Of a stretch of DNA of 33,759 nt, positions 8,708 to 16,647 are shown one piece after another. Numbering within the stretch: the first letter of the stretch is position 1; each line of letters begins with the position of its first letter. A model generated the notes under the pieces. That model did no database searches, had not been told where the DNA came from, and saw nothing but the letters and a program-made list of their open reading frames with translations. The DNA comes from Actinomycetes bacterium. Lineage in GTDB: Bacteria > Actinomycetota > Acidimicrobiia > Acidimicrobiales > Acidimicrobiaceae. A program made the position numbers and the translations under genes. The DNA is taken from positions 1 to 33,759 of the forward strand of contig JAJZXI010000010.1 in the NCBI GenBank assembly GCA_021806545.1, given 5' to 3'.

Positions 8708-9541
8708 CTACGTAGCGACGCTGACGTCACCGGCCGTGGGTTCAGGACTCGAGGGGTTCTCTGATCTCGAGGCTCTCGCGCTTATGATAAAGCCAGTATG
8801 GCCGATCATCTTCTGTTCAGGACGCACGATGTCGCCGTTGACGATCCAGCTGCGCTCTAGGATCTCCTTGACCGAGTCGACCGACAGGCTGTGAAGCCGC
8901 ATCGCCCGTACCGTCTCTTGAACTTGGTTGATATTGGTGACGTAGACTACCACACGGCCGTCGGAGGTCAACAGCGGCCTCACGCGAGCCAGTACCCGCC
9001 ACGGGTCGAGCAGATCGAGGACTATCCGGTGGAATGGGCCCGAGATCTCGGTCTCCATGACATCACCGAGCACCACCTCTAGGTTACTGCTCACCTCAGG
9101 TGGCAAAAAACTCTCGACGTTCTTGCGTCCCCGACTGGCAAAGTCCTCACGCTTTTCCACCGCGACGACGCTGGCTCCATGTCGCAACAGCCCCATCGTC
9201 AGTGCTCCCGACCCAAAGCCGGCTTCAAGCACGCGCATCCCAGGCAGTAGCGACAGCTCGCCGAGCATGGCGGCGATGTCCTTCGGATAGATGATCTGGG
9301 CACCACGGGGCATCTCGAGCACGATGTCCTCGAACGATGGCGCATAAACGGTCAGACTTGATCCTGACCGGGTGACGACCGTCGCACCCGAAGCAGCCCC
9401 GATCACGGCATCGTGCTCGAGCAACCCACGATGAGTGTTCACCAAAGCACCTGCCTGCAGCGATAGGAGGAGACGCCGTCCCCGCGGGTCGACCACAAGA
9501 GCCCACGACCCAGCCTCGAAGACCCCCTGAACCTGCGTCAC
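8708..9541 (-). CDS. trmI: tRNA (adenine-58-N1)-methyltransferase
   Basis: TrmI makes m1A58 in the T loop of tRNAs using S-adenosylmethionine. I use the GTG at 9541, which overlaps the preceding stop (GTGA). It gives 277 residues, close to the mycobacterial enzyme of about 280, and alignment-like features begin right there: GRRLLLSL, THRGLLEHDAVIG, then RGAQIIYPKD at about 79-88, a TrmI hallmark. The SAM loop is LEAGFGSGAL at 105-114. VLDLLDPW and YVTNINQV are later family blocks. The reading frame extends upstream to 9694 but that overlaps the neighbouring gene. TrmI beside mpa/arc is also found in mycobacteria. Confidence 0.92.
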   Translation of the reverse strand: MTQVQGVFEAGSWALVVDPRGRRLLLSLQAGALVNTHRGLLEHDAVIGAASGATVVTRSGSSLTVYAPSFEDIVLEMPRGAQIIYPKDIAAMLGELSLLPGMRVLEAGFGSGALTMGLLRHGASVVAVEKREDFASRGRKNVESFLPPEVSSNLEVVLGDVMETEISGPFHRIVLDLLDPWRVLARVRPLLTSDGRVVVYVTNINQVQETVRAMRLHSLSVDSVKEILERSWIVNGDIVRPEQKMIGHTGFIISARASRSENPSSPEPTAGDVSVAT

Positions 9542-9795
9542 TTGGAGATGCGTGACTTCGTCGAGATCACGTACCGTGCACCCTCGACCACTTCGAGCCT
9601 GGTGGTCCCTCGCGGGGTCGGAAAGCGTCGGCTCAGGGGTCCCTTTGTCAAGGACCGTAGTACATAGACCGCGAATGCACCCGCAAGCAACCAACGATTA
9701 TTAGCGCTCGAAAAAATGCGCCTCAAACCGCGAGCGAGCACAGTAGAAGGGCGAAGTAGCGACAGGGTGCGTCCAAGACGTGTCACAGCGCTCAC
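9538..9795 (-). CDS. Small one-TM basic protein, unknown function
   Basis: An 85-residue protein with a GTG start that shares one base with the preceding stop (TAGTG) and a stop that overlaps the trmI GTG. The N-terminus is basic and amphipathic; a single hydrophobic segment runs from about 34 to 47 (WLLAGAFAVYVL), followed by a very basic tail. No family recognised. Tight overlap on both sides argues that it is translated. It probably belongs with the two membrane proteins upstream as a small envelope cluster. Confidence 0.6.
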   Translation of the reverse strand: MSAVTRLGRTLSLLRPSTVLARGLRRIFSSANNRWLLAGAFAVYVLRSLTKGPLSRRFPTPRGTTRLEVVEGARYVISTKSRISK

Positions 9796-10001
9796 TACAA
9801 TCGGGTAATTTCGATCACTGATGTCTTGTTATGCCCTCGGCGATAACCCGCGACGAAGGCCACCAGAACGAGCAATCCTGCCGCCAGCCCTACAAAGCCC
9901 GGAAACGCAGGCTTGAGCGCGCCCAACGAGCTGTTTGCCGATCTCTGCACGCCACGAAAGGAATCCTCGACATCAGCAAGGCTGATTCTCTTATCGGCCA
10001 T
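9795..10001 (-). CDS. Small one-TM protein with basic cytoplasmic tail
   Basis: A 68-residue protein starting MADKRISLADVED. The ATG at 10001 is chosen because AGGAGG lies 6 bases upstream. An ATG two codons earlier (10007) forms an ATGA overlap with the upstream stop but would touch the AGGAGG. One membrane segment (about 35-56) is followed by a Tyr-Arg-Arg-Gly basic patch and a C-terminus VIEITRL. Short actinobacterial membrane proteins with such a basic tail are, from memory, often found beside holin-like proteins. Function unknown. Confidence 0.65.
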   Translation of the reverse strand: MADKRISLADVEDSFRGVQRSANSSLGALKPAFPGFVGLAAGLLVLVAFVAGYRRGHNKTSVIEITRL

Positions 10002-10003
10002 CG

Positions 10004-10300
10004 TCATCCTCCTCGCTTGCCAATGCGCTTGAACGTAACCGCCAACACGATCCCCACCACTACGAGGGTAATCAGATAGGGCAGCCAATTGAGATGACCG
10101 TGGAACGCGGAGCCGGTCTCGTCTTGGAGCAACCGCAGCAACCCGAGGGCTACCAGCACAAATCCAAACGCCGTCAGTACCGATGCAACGACACCCCAAA
10201 GTAGCAGTCCACCCAGTCGCTTGACGGGATCGATCGTCTCCTGCTTAACGTAGCTCAACGACATCGACACTGCCGACTTGAGATCATCTCGTTGACTCAC
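10004..10300 (-). CDS. Putative holin-superfamily-III-like membrane protein
   Basis: A 98-residue protein that I start at the GTG at 10300, since GGTGGGGAGG lies 8 bases upstream; the frame extends nine codons further but through that site. It has a charged N-terminal helix, then two membrane segments (about 30-52 and 70-90). The pattern (VKQETIDPVKRLGG, then a long hydrophobic helix with LLRLL, then a second helix) resembles the actinobacterial holin-X family (Phage_holin_3_6). These are chromosomal envelope proteins and not evidence of a prophage. First gene of a four-gene set ending in trmI. A TATCCT box lies upstream at 10350-10345. Confidence 0.65.
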   Translation of the reverse strand: MSQRDDLKSAVSMSLSYVKQETIDPVKRLGGLLLWGVVASVLTAFGFVLVALGLLRLLQDETGSAFHGHLNWLPYLITLVVVGIVLAVTFKRIGKRGG

Positions 10301-10470
10301 GTCAAAAGCCTCCCCACCGAAGATCAAACTGCTCGGTTCACACTAGGATAGCAGCGTAATCACCGCTCAACCCCATCCAAGCTGTTGCGCTGCCAGCCAG
10401 CGTCGTAACGTCAATTCGCGACCGTTGGATGGAGGTGGTCGCGCGGCCAAGACCGGTACGAAGGAGTGAA

Positions 10471-11205
10471 ATGGCGAATTTTACCTATGAAATTACCGAC
10501 GACATACCAGAGCGCTTCGCCGTCCACGTGAACAGCCACCTCCCCAAAGGGGGTCTCCTCCTCCTCTCTGGAGGACACACTATCCTGGAACTCCTGGCCG
10601 CGCTACGCGACTCGCTCTCCGCCTACCACGGGGACCCACTCGCCATTGGGCAGGTCGACGAGCGACTGGTTCCCTCCGACGACGAGCGATCCAACTGGTA
10701 CCACATCGCCAACGGACTCAAGGACCTCGAGTACATCGATCTGCCCATGATCAAGTGCCATACCCCAACCGAACGGGCGCTCCTTGCCGACTGCGATACG
10801 CCTGATCGCAGCACCGCTGAGGCTCGCGCCACCCTTGCCAAGGGTTATGCCAAGCGATACGAGTTCCTGCTGGCTGAGTACCAACCGTGGTCCGTTGTCC
10901 ATCTTGGTCTTGGCGCCGATGGGCATACCGCTTCGCTATTTCCCAACTCCTCGGCCCTCGGCTCGATGAGCAGCTTCGTCACCTCGAATGTCGATCCATC
11001 GGGTGCCAACCCCATCGAGCGCGTCACCTTGACATTTCCGGCACTCAATCGCTTCGACTTCCGGATCATCGTAGCTACTGGCCAGGACAAAGCGACGATC
11101 GTTGAGCGTGCACTGCACGGTGACGGGTTGCCGATCCACGCCCTCGACACCAAGAACACGTTGCTCCTCATCGACCGAGCTGCTGCCAGTGCACTCGAGG
11201 CCTGA
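10471..11205 (+). CDS. pgl: 6-phosphogluconolactonase
   Basis: Hydrolyses 6-phosphogluconolactone to 6-phosphogluconate in the oxidative pentose phosphate pathway, in the cytoplasm. The 244-residue protein starts at the ATG at 10471, preceded by AAGGAG; the frame is open a further 14 codons upstream. The SGGHT phosphate loop is at 33-37 (SGGxT in the family), DERLVPSDDERSN at 63-75, and the signature GLGADGHTASLFP at 146-158. Length fits the family. No glucose-6-phosphate dehydrogenase or 6-phosphogluconate dehydrogenase gene is adjacent, so the pathway must be completed elsewhere. Confidence 0.9.
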   Translation: MANFTYEITDDIPERFAVHVNSHLPKGGLLLLSGGHTILELLAALRDSLSAYHGDPLAIGQVDERLVPSDDERSNWYHIANGLKDLEYIDLPMIKCHTPTERALLADCDTPDRSTAEARATLAKGYAKRYEFLLAEYQPWSVVHLGLGADGHTASLFPNSSALGSMSSFVTSNVDPSGANPIERVTLTFPALNRFDFRIIVATGQDKATIVERALHGDGLPIHALDTKNTLLLIDRAAASALEA

Positions 11206-11237
11206 CCCACAATGGGGCTGTCGTTGGTGACATGAGC

Positions 11238-11262
11238 GTCGACCGCCCCTATGGGTGTCGAC
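11238..11262. terminator. Inverted repeat downstream of pgl
   Basis: GTCGAC at 11238-11243 pairs with GTCGAC at 11257-11262, and inner CCC/GGG pairs shorten the loop. It begins about 30 bases after the pgl stop. There is no T tract after it, so factor-independent termination is uncertain; it could also be an operator upstream of fbiC. Confidence 0.3.
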
Positions 11263-11345
11263 CAATACCACTCGTTCGGCACACCCCGTCTTCCAACGAT
11301 GACACGGTGCGCCGAATACTCCAACGGCCACGCCTCGACGATTGC

Positions 11346-11351
11346 TAGGGT
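11346..11351 (+). promoter_or_regulatory. Candidate -10 box for leaderless fbiC mRNA
   Basis: TAGGGT ends exactly 6 bases before the fbiC ATG, and no good Shine-Dalgarno sequence fits between them. A TANNNT box at this distance places the transcript start on or near the A of ATG, as in known actinobacterial leaderless genes. No clear -35 is visible. Confidence 0.45.
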
Positions 11352-11357
11352 GGTCCC

Positions 11358-13664
11358 ATGCACATAAATCTTGCCCGATGGTCAACCGACAGACTTCTGG
11401 CTGAGGCGTCAAAGCTCCGCGACCGAAGCTTTGGCCGCCTGACTACCTACTCGCCAAAGGCGTTCTTCCCTTTCACCATGCTCTGTCGTGATAGCTGCGG
11501 ATACTGCACCTTCGCCAAGGCGCCTGCCCGTCTCGCCCAGGCGTATATGACCCTTGACGAGGTTACCAATCTCGCACGCTCCGCACATGCCCGAGGCGCC
11601 ATCGAAGCGCTCTTCACGCTGGGAGAGCGTCCAGAAGATCGCTACGCGATCGCCCGTGAGGAGCTCGATAGGCTTGGGTATCGCTCGACCGTCGACTATC
11701 TACGCCAAGGAGCTGAGACCGCCCTCAAGGAGCACCTACTGCCTCACATCAACGCTGGAAACTTGGCCCCTGACGAGCTCGCGTTGCTGCGACCGGTAGC
11801 CGTCTCAATGGGCATCATGGTTGAGTCAATCAATGAGACGCTGCCGTGCCATCGCCTCGCCCCCGACAAAGAGCCACAGCGCAGACTGCAAATGCTCAAG
11901 GATGCCGGTGAACTCTCAATCCCAATGACCACTGGCCTCTTGATCGGTATCGGCGACACCGAGGGGGATCGTATCGAAGCTCTTCGTGCGATCGCAGCAA
12001 TCGCAGAGCGCTATGACAACATTCAAGAGGTGATCATCCAGAACTTCGTACCCAAGCCAGCGACCCAGATGGCCTTAGTTCCCCCACCATCGCGTGCGGA
12101 GTACCTCAGGTCTATCGCACTGGCGCGGCTTATCTTGCCCCCCACCGTCAGCCTCCAGGCTCCACCTAACCTCTCGGATGATGTGAGCGAGCTTCTCATG
12201 GCGGGGGTCAACGATCTCGGTGGAATCTCTCGAGTGACCCCAGACCATGTCAACCCCGAACGCCCATGGCCCAACACCACAGAGCTCTCCGAACGCCTTG
12301 AGCGTCTGGGCTTTGCCCTCACGCCGCGCCTACCGATCTATCCAAGCTATCTCCAGACGCCATCAAGATGGATTGACGACTCTCTGATACCAGCGATCAA
12401 CTACCACCGCGACCAACTCGGATTTGCGCGAGAGCACCGCTGGTTTTCCGGAGAGCCCACACAGCTACCAGATCGCGTTTTCTTGAAGCCAAGCAATTCT
12501 CTTGCTACCCCAGCATGGCTCGACGAACTACGAGATGAACTTGACGCGGGGCATGAAGCGCCAACTGAACTGCTCGTCGAGGCTGGATCCGCGAAGGGGT
12601 TCGACGTCATGGGCGTGGTCGAACTGGCGGATGACTTGCGTCGCAAAACCGTCGGCGATGTAGTCACGTACGTAGCCAATCGCAATATCAATTACACCAA
12701 TGTCTGTACGTTCAAGTGCCGGTTTTGTGCCTTTTCAAAGGGGCCACTCTCACTAAATTTGCGTGGAACGCCCTATCTCCTGAGTCTCGATGAGATCCTG
12801 GACAAGGTGGGCGATGCGCAAGAGCATGGGGCAACCGAGGTCTGCCTCCAGGGCGGCATCCACCCTACGTTCGATGGTGAGTACTATCTCACCGTAGCCA
12901 AAGCCATTCACACCCAGTTTCCGGCGATCCATCTCCACGGATTCTCCGCTTTGGAGGTATTCACCGGCGCAAAGCGCCTTCATATCGAACTTGATGACTA
13001 CCTTCGACAGTTGCACGATGCGGGTCTCAAAAGTCTGCCTGGAACCGCTGCTGAAATCCTCTACGATCCAGTTCGAGCGATTTTGTGTCCGGACAAGCTA
13101 ACGACTGATGAGTGGTTGCAGGTTCATGCGACCGCGCACGCCGTTGGCTTGCGCTCGAATGTCACGATGATGTTTGGCAGCGTTGAAGACATCGGCGCCG
13201 TCGTGCGACACTTTGATGTCACCCGACAATTGGGCCAAGCCACTCACGGCTTTACGGAGTTCGTGCCACTACCCTTTGTTCACATGGCGACACCCATCTT
13301 CCGTTCGGGAAGAGCTAGGCGTGGACCAACACTGCGAGAAACGGTCCTGATCCACGCGCTCGGTCGCATTGCCTACCACGGAGTTATCGATAACATCCAG
13401 GTCAGCTGGGTCAAACTCGGAGTAGAGGGCGCAGCACTCCTGCTCGGTTGCGGCGCCAACGATCTCGGCGGTACGCTCATGGAAGAGAGCATCTCGCACG
13501 CTGCCGGAGCTACCCATGGCACAGCGCTCACCCACGATGATTTTGCACTGGTCGCCCAGCATGCTGGACGCATACTGCAACAACGTACAACCTTTTACGA
13601 ACCAGTGTCGAACGACCCCAACCAGAGAATCCCAGTCCAAGCAATGCCCGGACTGGCACCATGA
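11358..13664 (+). CDS. fbiC: FO synthase, CofG-CofH fusion
   Basis: This two-domain radical-SAM enzyme makes the deazaflavin FO, precursor of coenzyme F420, from 5-amino-6-ribitylaminouracil and tyrosine. The N-terminal half is CofG-like with C43-x3-C47-x2-C50 (CRDSCGYC). The C-terminal half is CofH-like with C450-x3-C454-x2-C457 (CTFKCRFC), plus CLQGGIHP and SLPGTAAEIL. Both clusters are intact. At 768 residues it is shorter than the mycobacterial protein (about 850), mainly at the N-terminus, where it opens almost directly on the first domain. It appears to be leaderless. Its stop overlaps the LOG gene (ATGA). F420 use is typical of Actinobacteria; no F420-dependent enzyme is evident in this window. 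Confidence 0.95.
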   Translation: MHINLARWSTDRLLAEASKLRDRSFGRLTTYSPKAFFPFTMLCRDSCGYCTFAKAPARLAQAYMTLDEVTNLARSAHARGAIEALFTLGERPEDRYAIAREELDRLGYRSTVDYLRQGAETALKEHLLPHINAGNLAPDELALLRPVAVSMGIMVESINETLPCHRLAPDKEPQRRLQMLKDAGELSIPMTTGLLIGIGDTEGDRIEALRAIAAIAERYDNIQEVIIQNFVPKPATQMALVPPPSRAEYLRSIALARLILPPTVSLQAPPNLSDDVSELLMAGVNDLGGISRVTPDHVNPERPWPNTTELSERLERLGFALTPRLPIYPSYLQTPSRWIDDSLIPAINYHRDQLGFAREHRWFSGEPTQLPDRVFLKPSNSLATPAWLDELRDELDAGHEAPTELLVEAGSAKGFDVMGVVELADDLRRKTVGDVVTYVANRNINYTNVCTFKCRFCAFSKGPLSLNLRGTPYLLSLDEILDKVGDAQEHGATEVCLQGGIHPTFDGEYYLTVAKAIHTQFPAIHLHGFSALEVFTGAKRLHIELDDYLRQLHDAGLKSLPGTAAEILYDPVRAILCPDKLTTDEWLQVHATAHAVGLRSNVTMMFGSVEDIGAVVRHFDVTRQLGQATHGFTEFVPLPFVHMATPIFRSGRARRGPTLRETVLIHALGRIAYHGVIDNIQVSWVKLGVEGAALLLGCGANDLGGTLMEESISHAAGATHGTALTHDDFALVAQHAGRILQQRTTFYEPVSNDPNQRIPVQAMPGLAP

Positions 13665-14674
13665 CTGAAGCGCAAACCTCAAGCCCGACCACTCCTCAGG
13701 AGCGCTCCGTCGGTATCGAGAATCCTAATCGGGATCTCAAGCTCGCGCTCGTCAACGAACTCGAGTCGACCCTGGGCGCCAACATGGATCGCCTCGATCT
13801 CAAGATGATCACATCGGCGATTCGTGAGCTCAGAGAAGCCTTCACCACGTTCGCCCCCTATCGGACACAACATAAAGTCACCATTTTCGGCTCTGCCAGG
13901 ACCACACCGACCGACCCGCGCTACACGCTTGCCCTCGCGCTTGGTGCCGCATTCGCCCAGCGCGACTGGCTCGTCATCACCGGAGGCGGTCCTGGCATCA
14001 TGGAGGCAGCAACCGTCGGCGCTGGCCCAAAGCACGCCTTTGGGATCAACATACGCCTACCACACGAGCAAGACGCGGTAGCCGGACTCGAGGGCATTGG
14101 GCACTTGATCGAGATGAAGTACTTCTTCACCAGAAAAGTGCTCATGATCAAGGAGTCCTCAGCGTTTGTCTCGATGCCCGGGGGCCTTGGGACCCTCGAC
14201 GAGACCTTCGAACTCCTCACGCTGCTCCAGACTGGGAAGGCCCAACTCGCACCCCTGGTGCTGTTAGAGCCTCCCGGACACGATTACTTCTCGACGCTCC
14301 TGTCGTTCCTGACCGAGGTCCTCGTTCCACAGGGTCTTGTCTCCGCGTCGGATCTCTCTCTCTTTCGCCGCTGCTGGACCGTCGAAGATACCGTGGATGA
14401 GGTCACGCACTTCTACCATAACTTCCACTCGGCGCGCATCGTCGGACACCGCCTCATCCTACGCCTTCAGCGACTGCCCAACGAATCGCTCCTGAGCGCG
14501 CTGAACCACGACTTCGTCGATATCGTCCGTTCCGGTAGCATCGACGCTACCGAACCGACCGCGTGGGAGGTCCGTGAACACGATAACATCCACCTCAAGC
14601 GGTTAGCACTCGATTTCGATCAGCACTCATTGGGGCGACTCCGAACCATGATCGACCGCCTGAACGAAGTCTGA
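13661..14674 (+). CDS. LOG-family nucleotide 5'-monophosphate phosphoribohydrolase
   Basis: A Rossmann-fold LOG protein, often misnamed lysine decarboxylase, expected to cleave a nucleoside monophosphate into base and ribose 5-phosphate. The two signature motifs are present: GGGPGIME at 108-115 and PGGLGTLDE at 173-181, with Arg158 and Lys159 between them. At 337 residues it is longer than the about 190-residue LOG core, with about 70 N-terminal and 90 C-terminal extra residues. This places it with the larger bacterial type rather than small cytokinin-activating forms. It overlaps fbiC by 4 bases, so it is probably translationally coupled; a link to purine or flavin precursor supply is conjecture. 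Confidence 0.85.
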   Translation: MTEAQTSSPTTPQERSVGIENPNRDLKLALVNELESTLGANMDRLDLKMITSAIRELREAFTTFAPYRTQHKVTIFGSARTTPTDPRYTLALALGAAFAQRDWLVITGGGPGIMEAATVGAGPKHAFGINIRLPHEQDAVAGLEGIGHLIEMKYFFTRKVLMIKESSAFVSMPGGLGTLDETFELLTLLQTGKAQLAPLVLLEPPGHDYFSTLLSFLTEVLVPQGLVSASDLSLFRRCWTVEDTVDEVTHFYHNFHSARIVGHRLILRLQRLPNESLLSALNHDFVDIVRSGSIDATEPTAWEVREHDNIHLKRLALDFDQHSLGRLRTMIDRLNEV

Positions 14675-14679
14675 ACCCG

Positions 14680-14695
14680 AGGTGGCAGCACACCT
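14680..14695 (+). terminator. Weak terminator-like hairpin after the LOG gene
   Basis: AGGTG at 14680-14684 pairs with CACCT at 14691-14695 around a 6-base loop, followed by TT. It starts 6 bases after the stop codon. The 5-bp stem is short, so this is tentative. Confidence 0.3.
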
Positions 14696-14765
14696 TTAGC
14701 GAGTCCAATAAGCGCTTAGGTCCTCGCGCACGGTTCCTGTCCGAGCCTCGATCCAAACTCAAAGT

Positions 14766-14909
14766 ATGAGAAAGGCACAATTAGAACTCTTCGAGGAAAT
14801 GACCACTGTCGACAACTCCGATTTTCGGCGCCAACAGGGCCTCCATGGTGTCGCAAAGCTGCGCCAGACCCTATCGACTGCGAACCAGCGATGCCGAGAC
14901 GTCGCCTGA
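14766..14909 (+). CDS. Possible 47-residue small protein
   Basis: An ATG-started frame of 48 codons including the stop. The protein begins MRKAQLELFEEM and has an amphipathic, charged composition with a later Leu-Arg-Gln-Thr-Leu run, more protein-like than most frames in this gap. No clear ribosome site and no family recognised. It may be a fragment of a decayed gene. Confidence 0.2.
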   Translation: MRKAQLELFEEMTTVDNSDFRRQQGLHGVAKLRQTLSTANQRCRDVA

Positions 14910-15124
14910 TTCGAACCGGCTCGCTACAGCGATCCCCATCGCCCCAATGTGACCAGCTCCATCGACTCTGATCGCCGATGCGAACCAGGACCGTTATGCG
15001 ACGCCGACACAGTCCACAATCGTGCGGGAAACTCAGCATGTCCAGTCGCGGGCCTCTACGTGGTCACGACCATCAACCGACACCGATATGGCCGCACTCT
15101 CTGGCTAAGCGTGCCGACTAACCC

Positions 15125-15138
15125 CGTCCTTTAGGACG
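15125..15138 (+). mobile_element. Possible decayed IS200/IS605 right-end hairpin
   Basis: CGTCCT pairs with AGGACG around TT, preceded by AACCC, at the end of an open plus-strand frame (stop at 15132-15134). The sequence AACCCCGTCCTTTAGG resembles the tail of tnpB-bearing elements, but no tnpB domain is left. It is weaker than the similar element near 1010. Confidence 0.22.
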
Positions 15139-15318
15139 CCAAGGACGTCTGGCGGACCCAACTCACACTCGGCAGGCACCGATGCCCACCACTACATCAG
15201 TACGAGGCGATCCGTCCATCAGACAAGATATTTCGCTAACATGGACTGTTTTTACCACCTCATGCGCTTTTCAACGTCAATACCACCATATGTGTTCAGT
15301 TATGTAGGCTGAACTGCC

Positions 15319-15324
15319 GATACT
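15319..15324 (+). promoter_or_regulatory. Candidate -10 box of the minor-pilin operon
   Basis: GATACT ends 6 bases before the GTG start of the first pilin gene. No Shine-Dalgarno is visible, so leaderless translation from the GTG is likely. The match to TANNNT is imperfect at the first base. Confidence 0.3.
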
Positions 15325-15330
15325 GCACTT

Positions 15331-16647
15331 GTGAACGGTCGACTGAGAACCCTGGAGCGAGAAGAACGAGGGGTCTCACTAATTAGCGTGCTTGTGGCAT
15401 TCACCATTCTTGCCGCCGTAGTAGGTCCTGCGACCTACCTCGTGGAGCGCTCGACGCAACTGTCCGCCTCGTCACGAGAACAGGTGGTCGCCTCGAATCT
15501 CGCACAGTCAGAGATTCAGGTCCTCGATGCCGAGGCTACACGTTCATTCACCAACCTCACGAACATGCTCGGCACCTCGACCCATACCGCCACAATTGGT
15601 TCGATCGTGTATACCATCACGGATAATCTTTACTGGACCGAAGGCACGTCAAACCCTAATGGATGCAACGCTAATGCCACGAGTTCTCAGGTGCTCGAAC
15701 CAATTCTTTCGGCATCCGTCACCGTTACCTGGACAGGGATGGCACCGTTCCCACCAGTACGCAGCACGACCGGCTACCACGTCCCAGCGGGCTATAGCTC
15801 GCCAACCACAGGGTCGGTCTTGGTGGTCGCCCAAAATCAGGCTGGAGTTCCCGATAGCAATGTGATCGTGTCGTTGGTAGCACAAGGGGCGGCGAGTGAC
15901 ACGGCGCAGACGGTCCAGACCGATTCCCAGGGGTGCGCACTCTTTCCGTTCATCACCCCTGGGGTCTACGCGGTGTCGTTATCCGCTCCTTCAGGCCAGA
16001 CATGGATTACCCCGGCCAGTACCCCCGATCCCTCTCAAACGGTAACTGTGAGTGCCTCACAGAGCACCCAAGCAGACTTCACGTATGCCCAAGCAGCCTC
16101 ATTTAGCATCACGTACCCCAATATCCCGATACCTTGGGCGTTCGGGGTTTCTCTTGGATCGACGTCCTTGCCCGGCGGTGAAACCATCTACTCGCCGAAC
16201 CCGAGCTCCTCTCCAGTCACCGGCATCGCTCCCGTGTTTCCTGCAACCACCGGTTATCAAGCGTGGCTGGGACAATGTCAGTTGTACACCTCTTTTTCCG
16301 GAACCGGACTGGGACAGATAGCGATCGCTCAGCCGGGAACTACCAGCGCCATCAACCTTCTTGGGCAGCCGGTCACCATTACCGTCACCAAGGCCAGCAG
16401 TCCAGTGTCTGGTGCAACGGTTAGCGTTCAGCAAACCGATGCCAACGGCACACCCCTCTCCGGATGCTCGAACTCGATCACCGCCGTCGGAACCACCAAC
16501 AGCAATGGCCAACTGACCTTTCTTGCGCCAATCGGCTACGTGACCATCACTGTGACCGATGGGTCCTCGAGCACCCCCTATCCATCGACAGGAGCCCTGC
16601 AGACACCCGGGGGAGGATCGATCGATGTACCGATCGCACTCGGGTGA
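15331..16647 (+). CDS. PilV-like minor pilin with large extracellular domains
   Basis: A 438-residue prepilin. A 14-residue charged leader ends Glu-Glu-Arg-Gly, with prepilin peptidase expected to cut after Gly14 before VSLISVLVAF; a hydrophobic helix runs to about 40. The residue at +5 of the mature chain is Ser19, not the usual Glu. After about residue 140 come two beta-rich segments (about 155-250 and 350-438) with NSNGQLTFLAPIG-type motifs typical of carboxypeptidase-regulatory/CnaB-like folds, rich in Ser, Thr and Pro. Only four Cys. It is first in a PilV-PilW-PilX-like operon and should sit at or near a type IV pilus tip or initiate assembly. The GTG start is the only one giving a correct leader. 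Confidence 0.8.
   Translation: MNGRLRTLEREERGVSLISVLVAFTILAAVVGPATYLVERSTQLSASSREQVVASNLAQSEIQVLDAEATRSFTNLTNMLGTSTHTATIGSIVYTITDNLYWTEGTSNPNGCNANATSSQVLEPILSASVTVTWTGMAPFPPVRSTTGYHVPAGYSSPTTGSVLVVAQNQAGVPDSNVIVSLVAQGAASDTAQTVQTDSQGCALFPFITPGVYAVSLSAPSGQTWITPASTPDPSQTVTVSASQSTQADFTYAQAASFSITYPNIPIPWAFGVSLGSTSLPGGETIYSPNPSSSPVTGIAPVFPATTGYQAWLGQCQLYTSFSGTGLGQIAIAQPGTTSAINLLGQPVTITVTKASSPVSGATVSVQQTDANGTPLSGCSNSITAVGTTNSNGQLTFLAPIGYVTITVTDGSSSTPYPSTGALQTPGGGSIDVPIALG

Larger units (their letters stand above)
14675..15330. other. 656-base gene-poor stretch with possible insertion-sequence remnants
   Basis: No convincing large gene. In order I see a weak terminator-like hairpin after the LOG gene, a 47-codon open frame at 14766-14909, and a plus-strand frame ending at 15134 with a small hairpin at 15125-15138 of the kind seen at IS200/IS605 right ends. 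The last 100 bases are AT-richer and should hold the minor-pilin promoter. A T-loop-like sequence near 14908 does not extend into a tRNA. Confidence 0.5.

Noticed and set aside
8518-8715. 65-codon frame after the ferredoxin, with a GTG start
   Set aside because: No clear family, compositionally odd, and overlaps the end of trmI. The 8497-8707 gap is more likely the 3' regions of two convergent genes.
10004-10300. Holin-like gene as evidence of a prophage
   Set aside because: No other phage gene is nearby. Chromosomal holin-X-like proteins are common in Actinobacteria.
14890-14975. T-loop-like sequence on the minus strand (GGTTCGAATC near 14908), possible tRNA
   Set aside because: No matching acceptor stem or 7-base anticodon loop could be folded. 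The upstream GCGAT-GGGG-ATCGC hairpin has a 4-base loop, which does not fit a tRNA.
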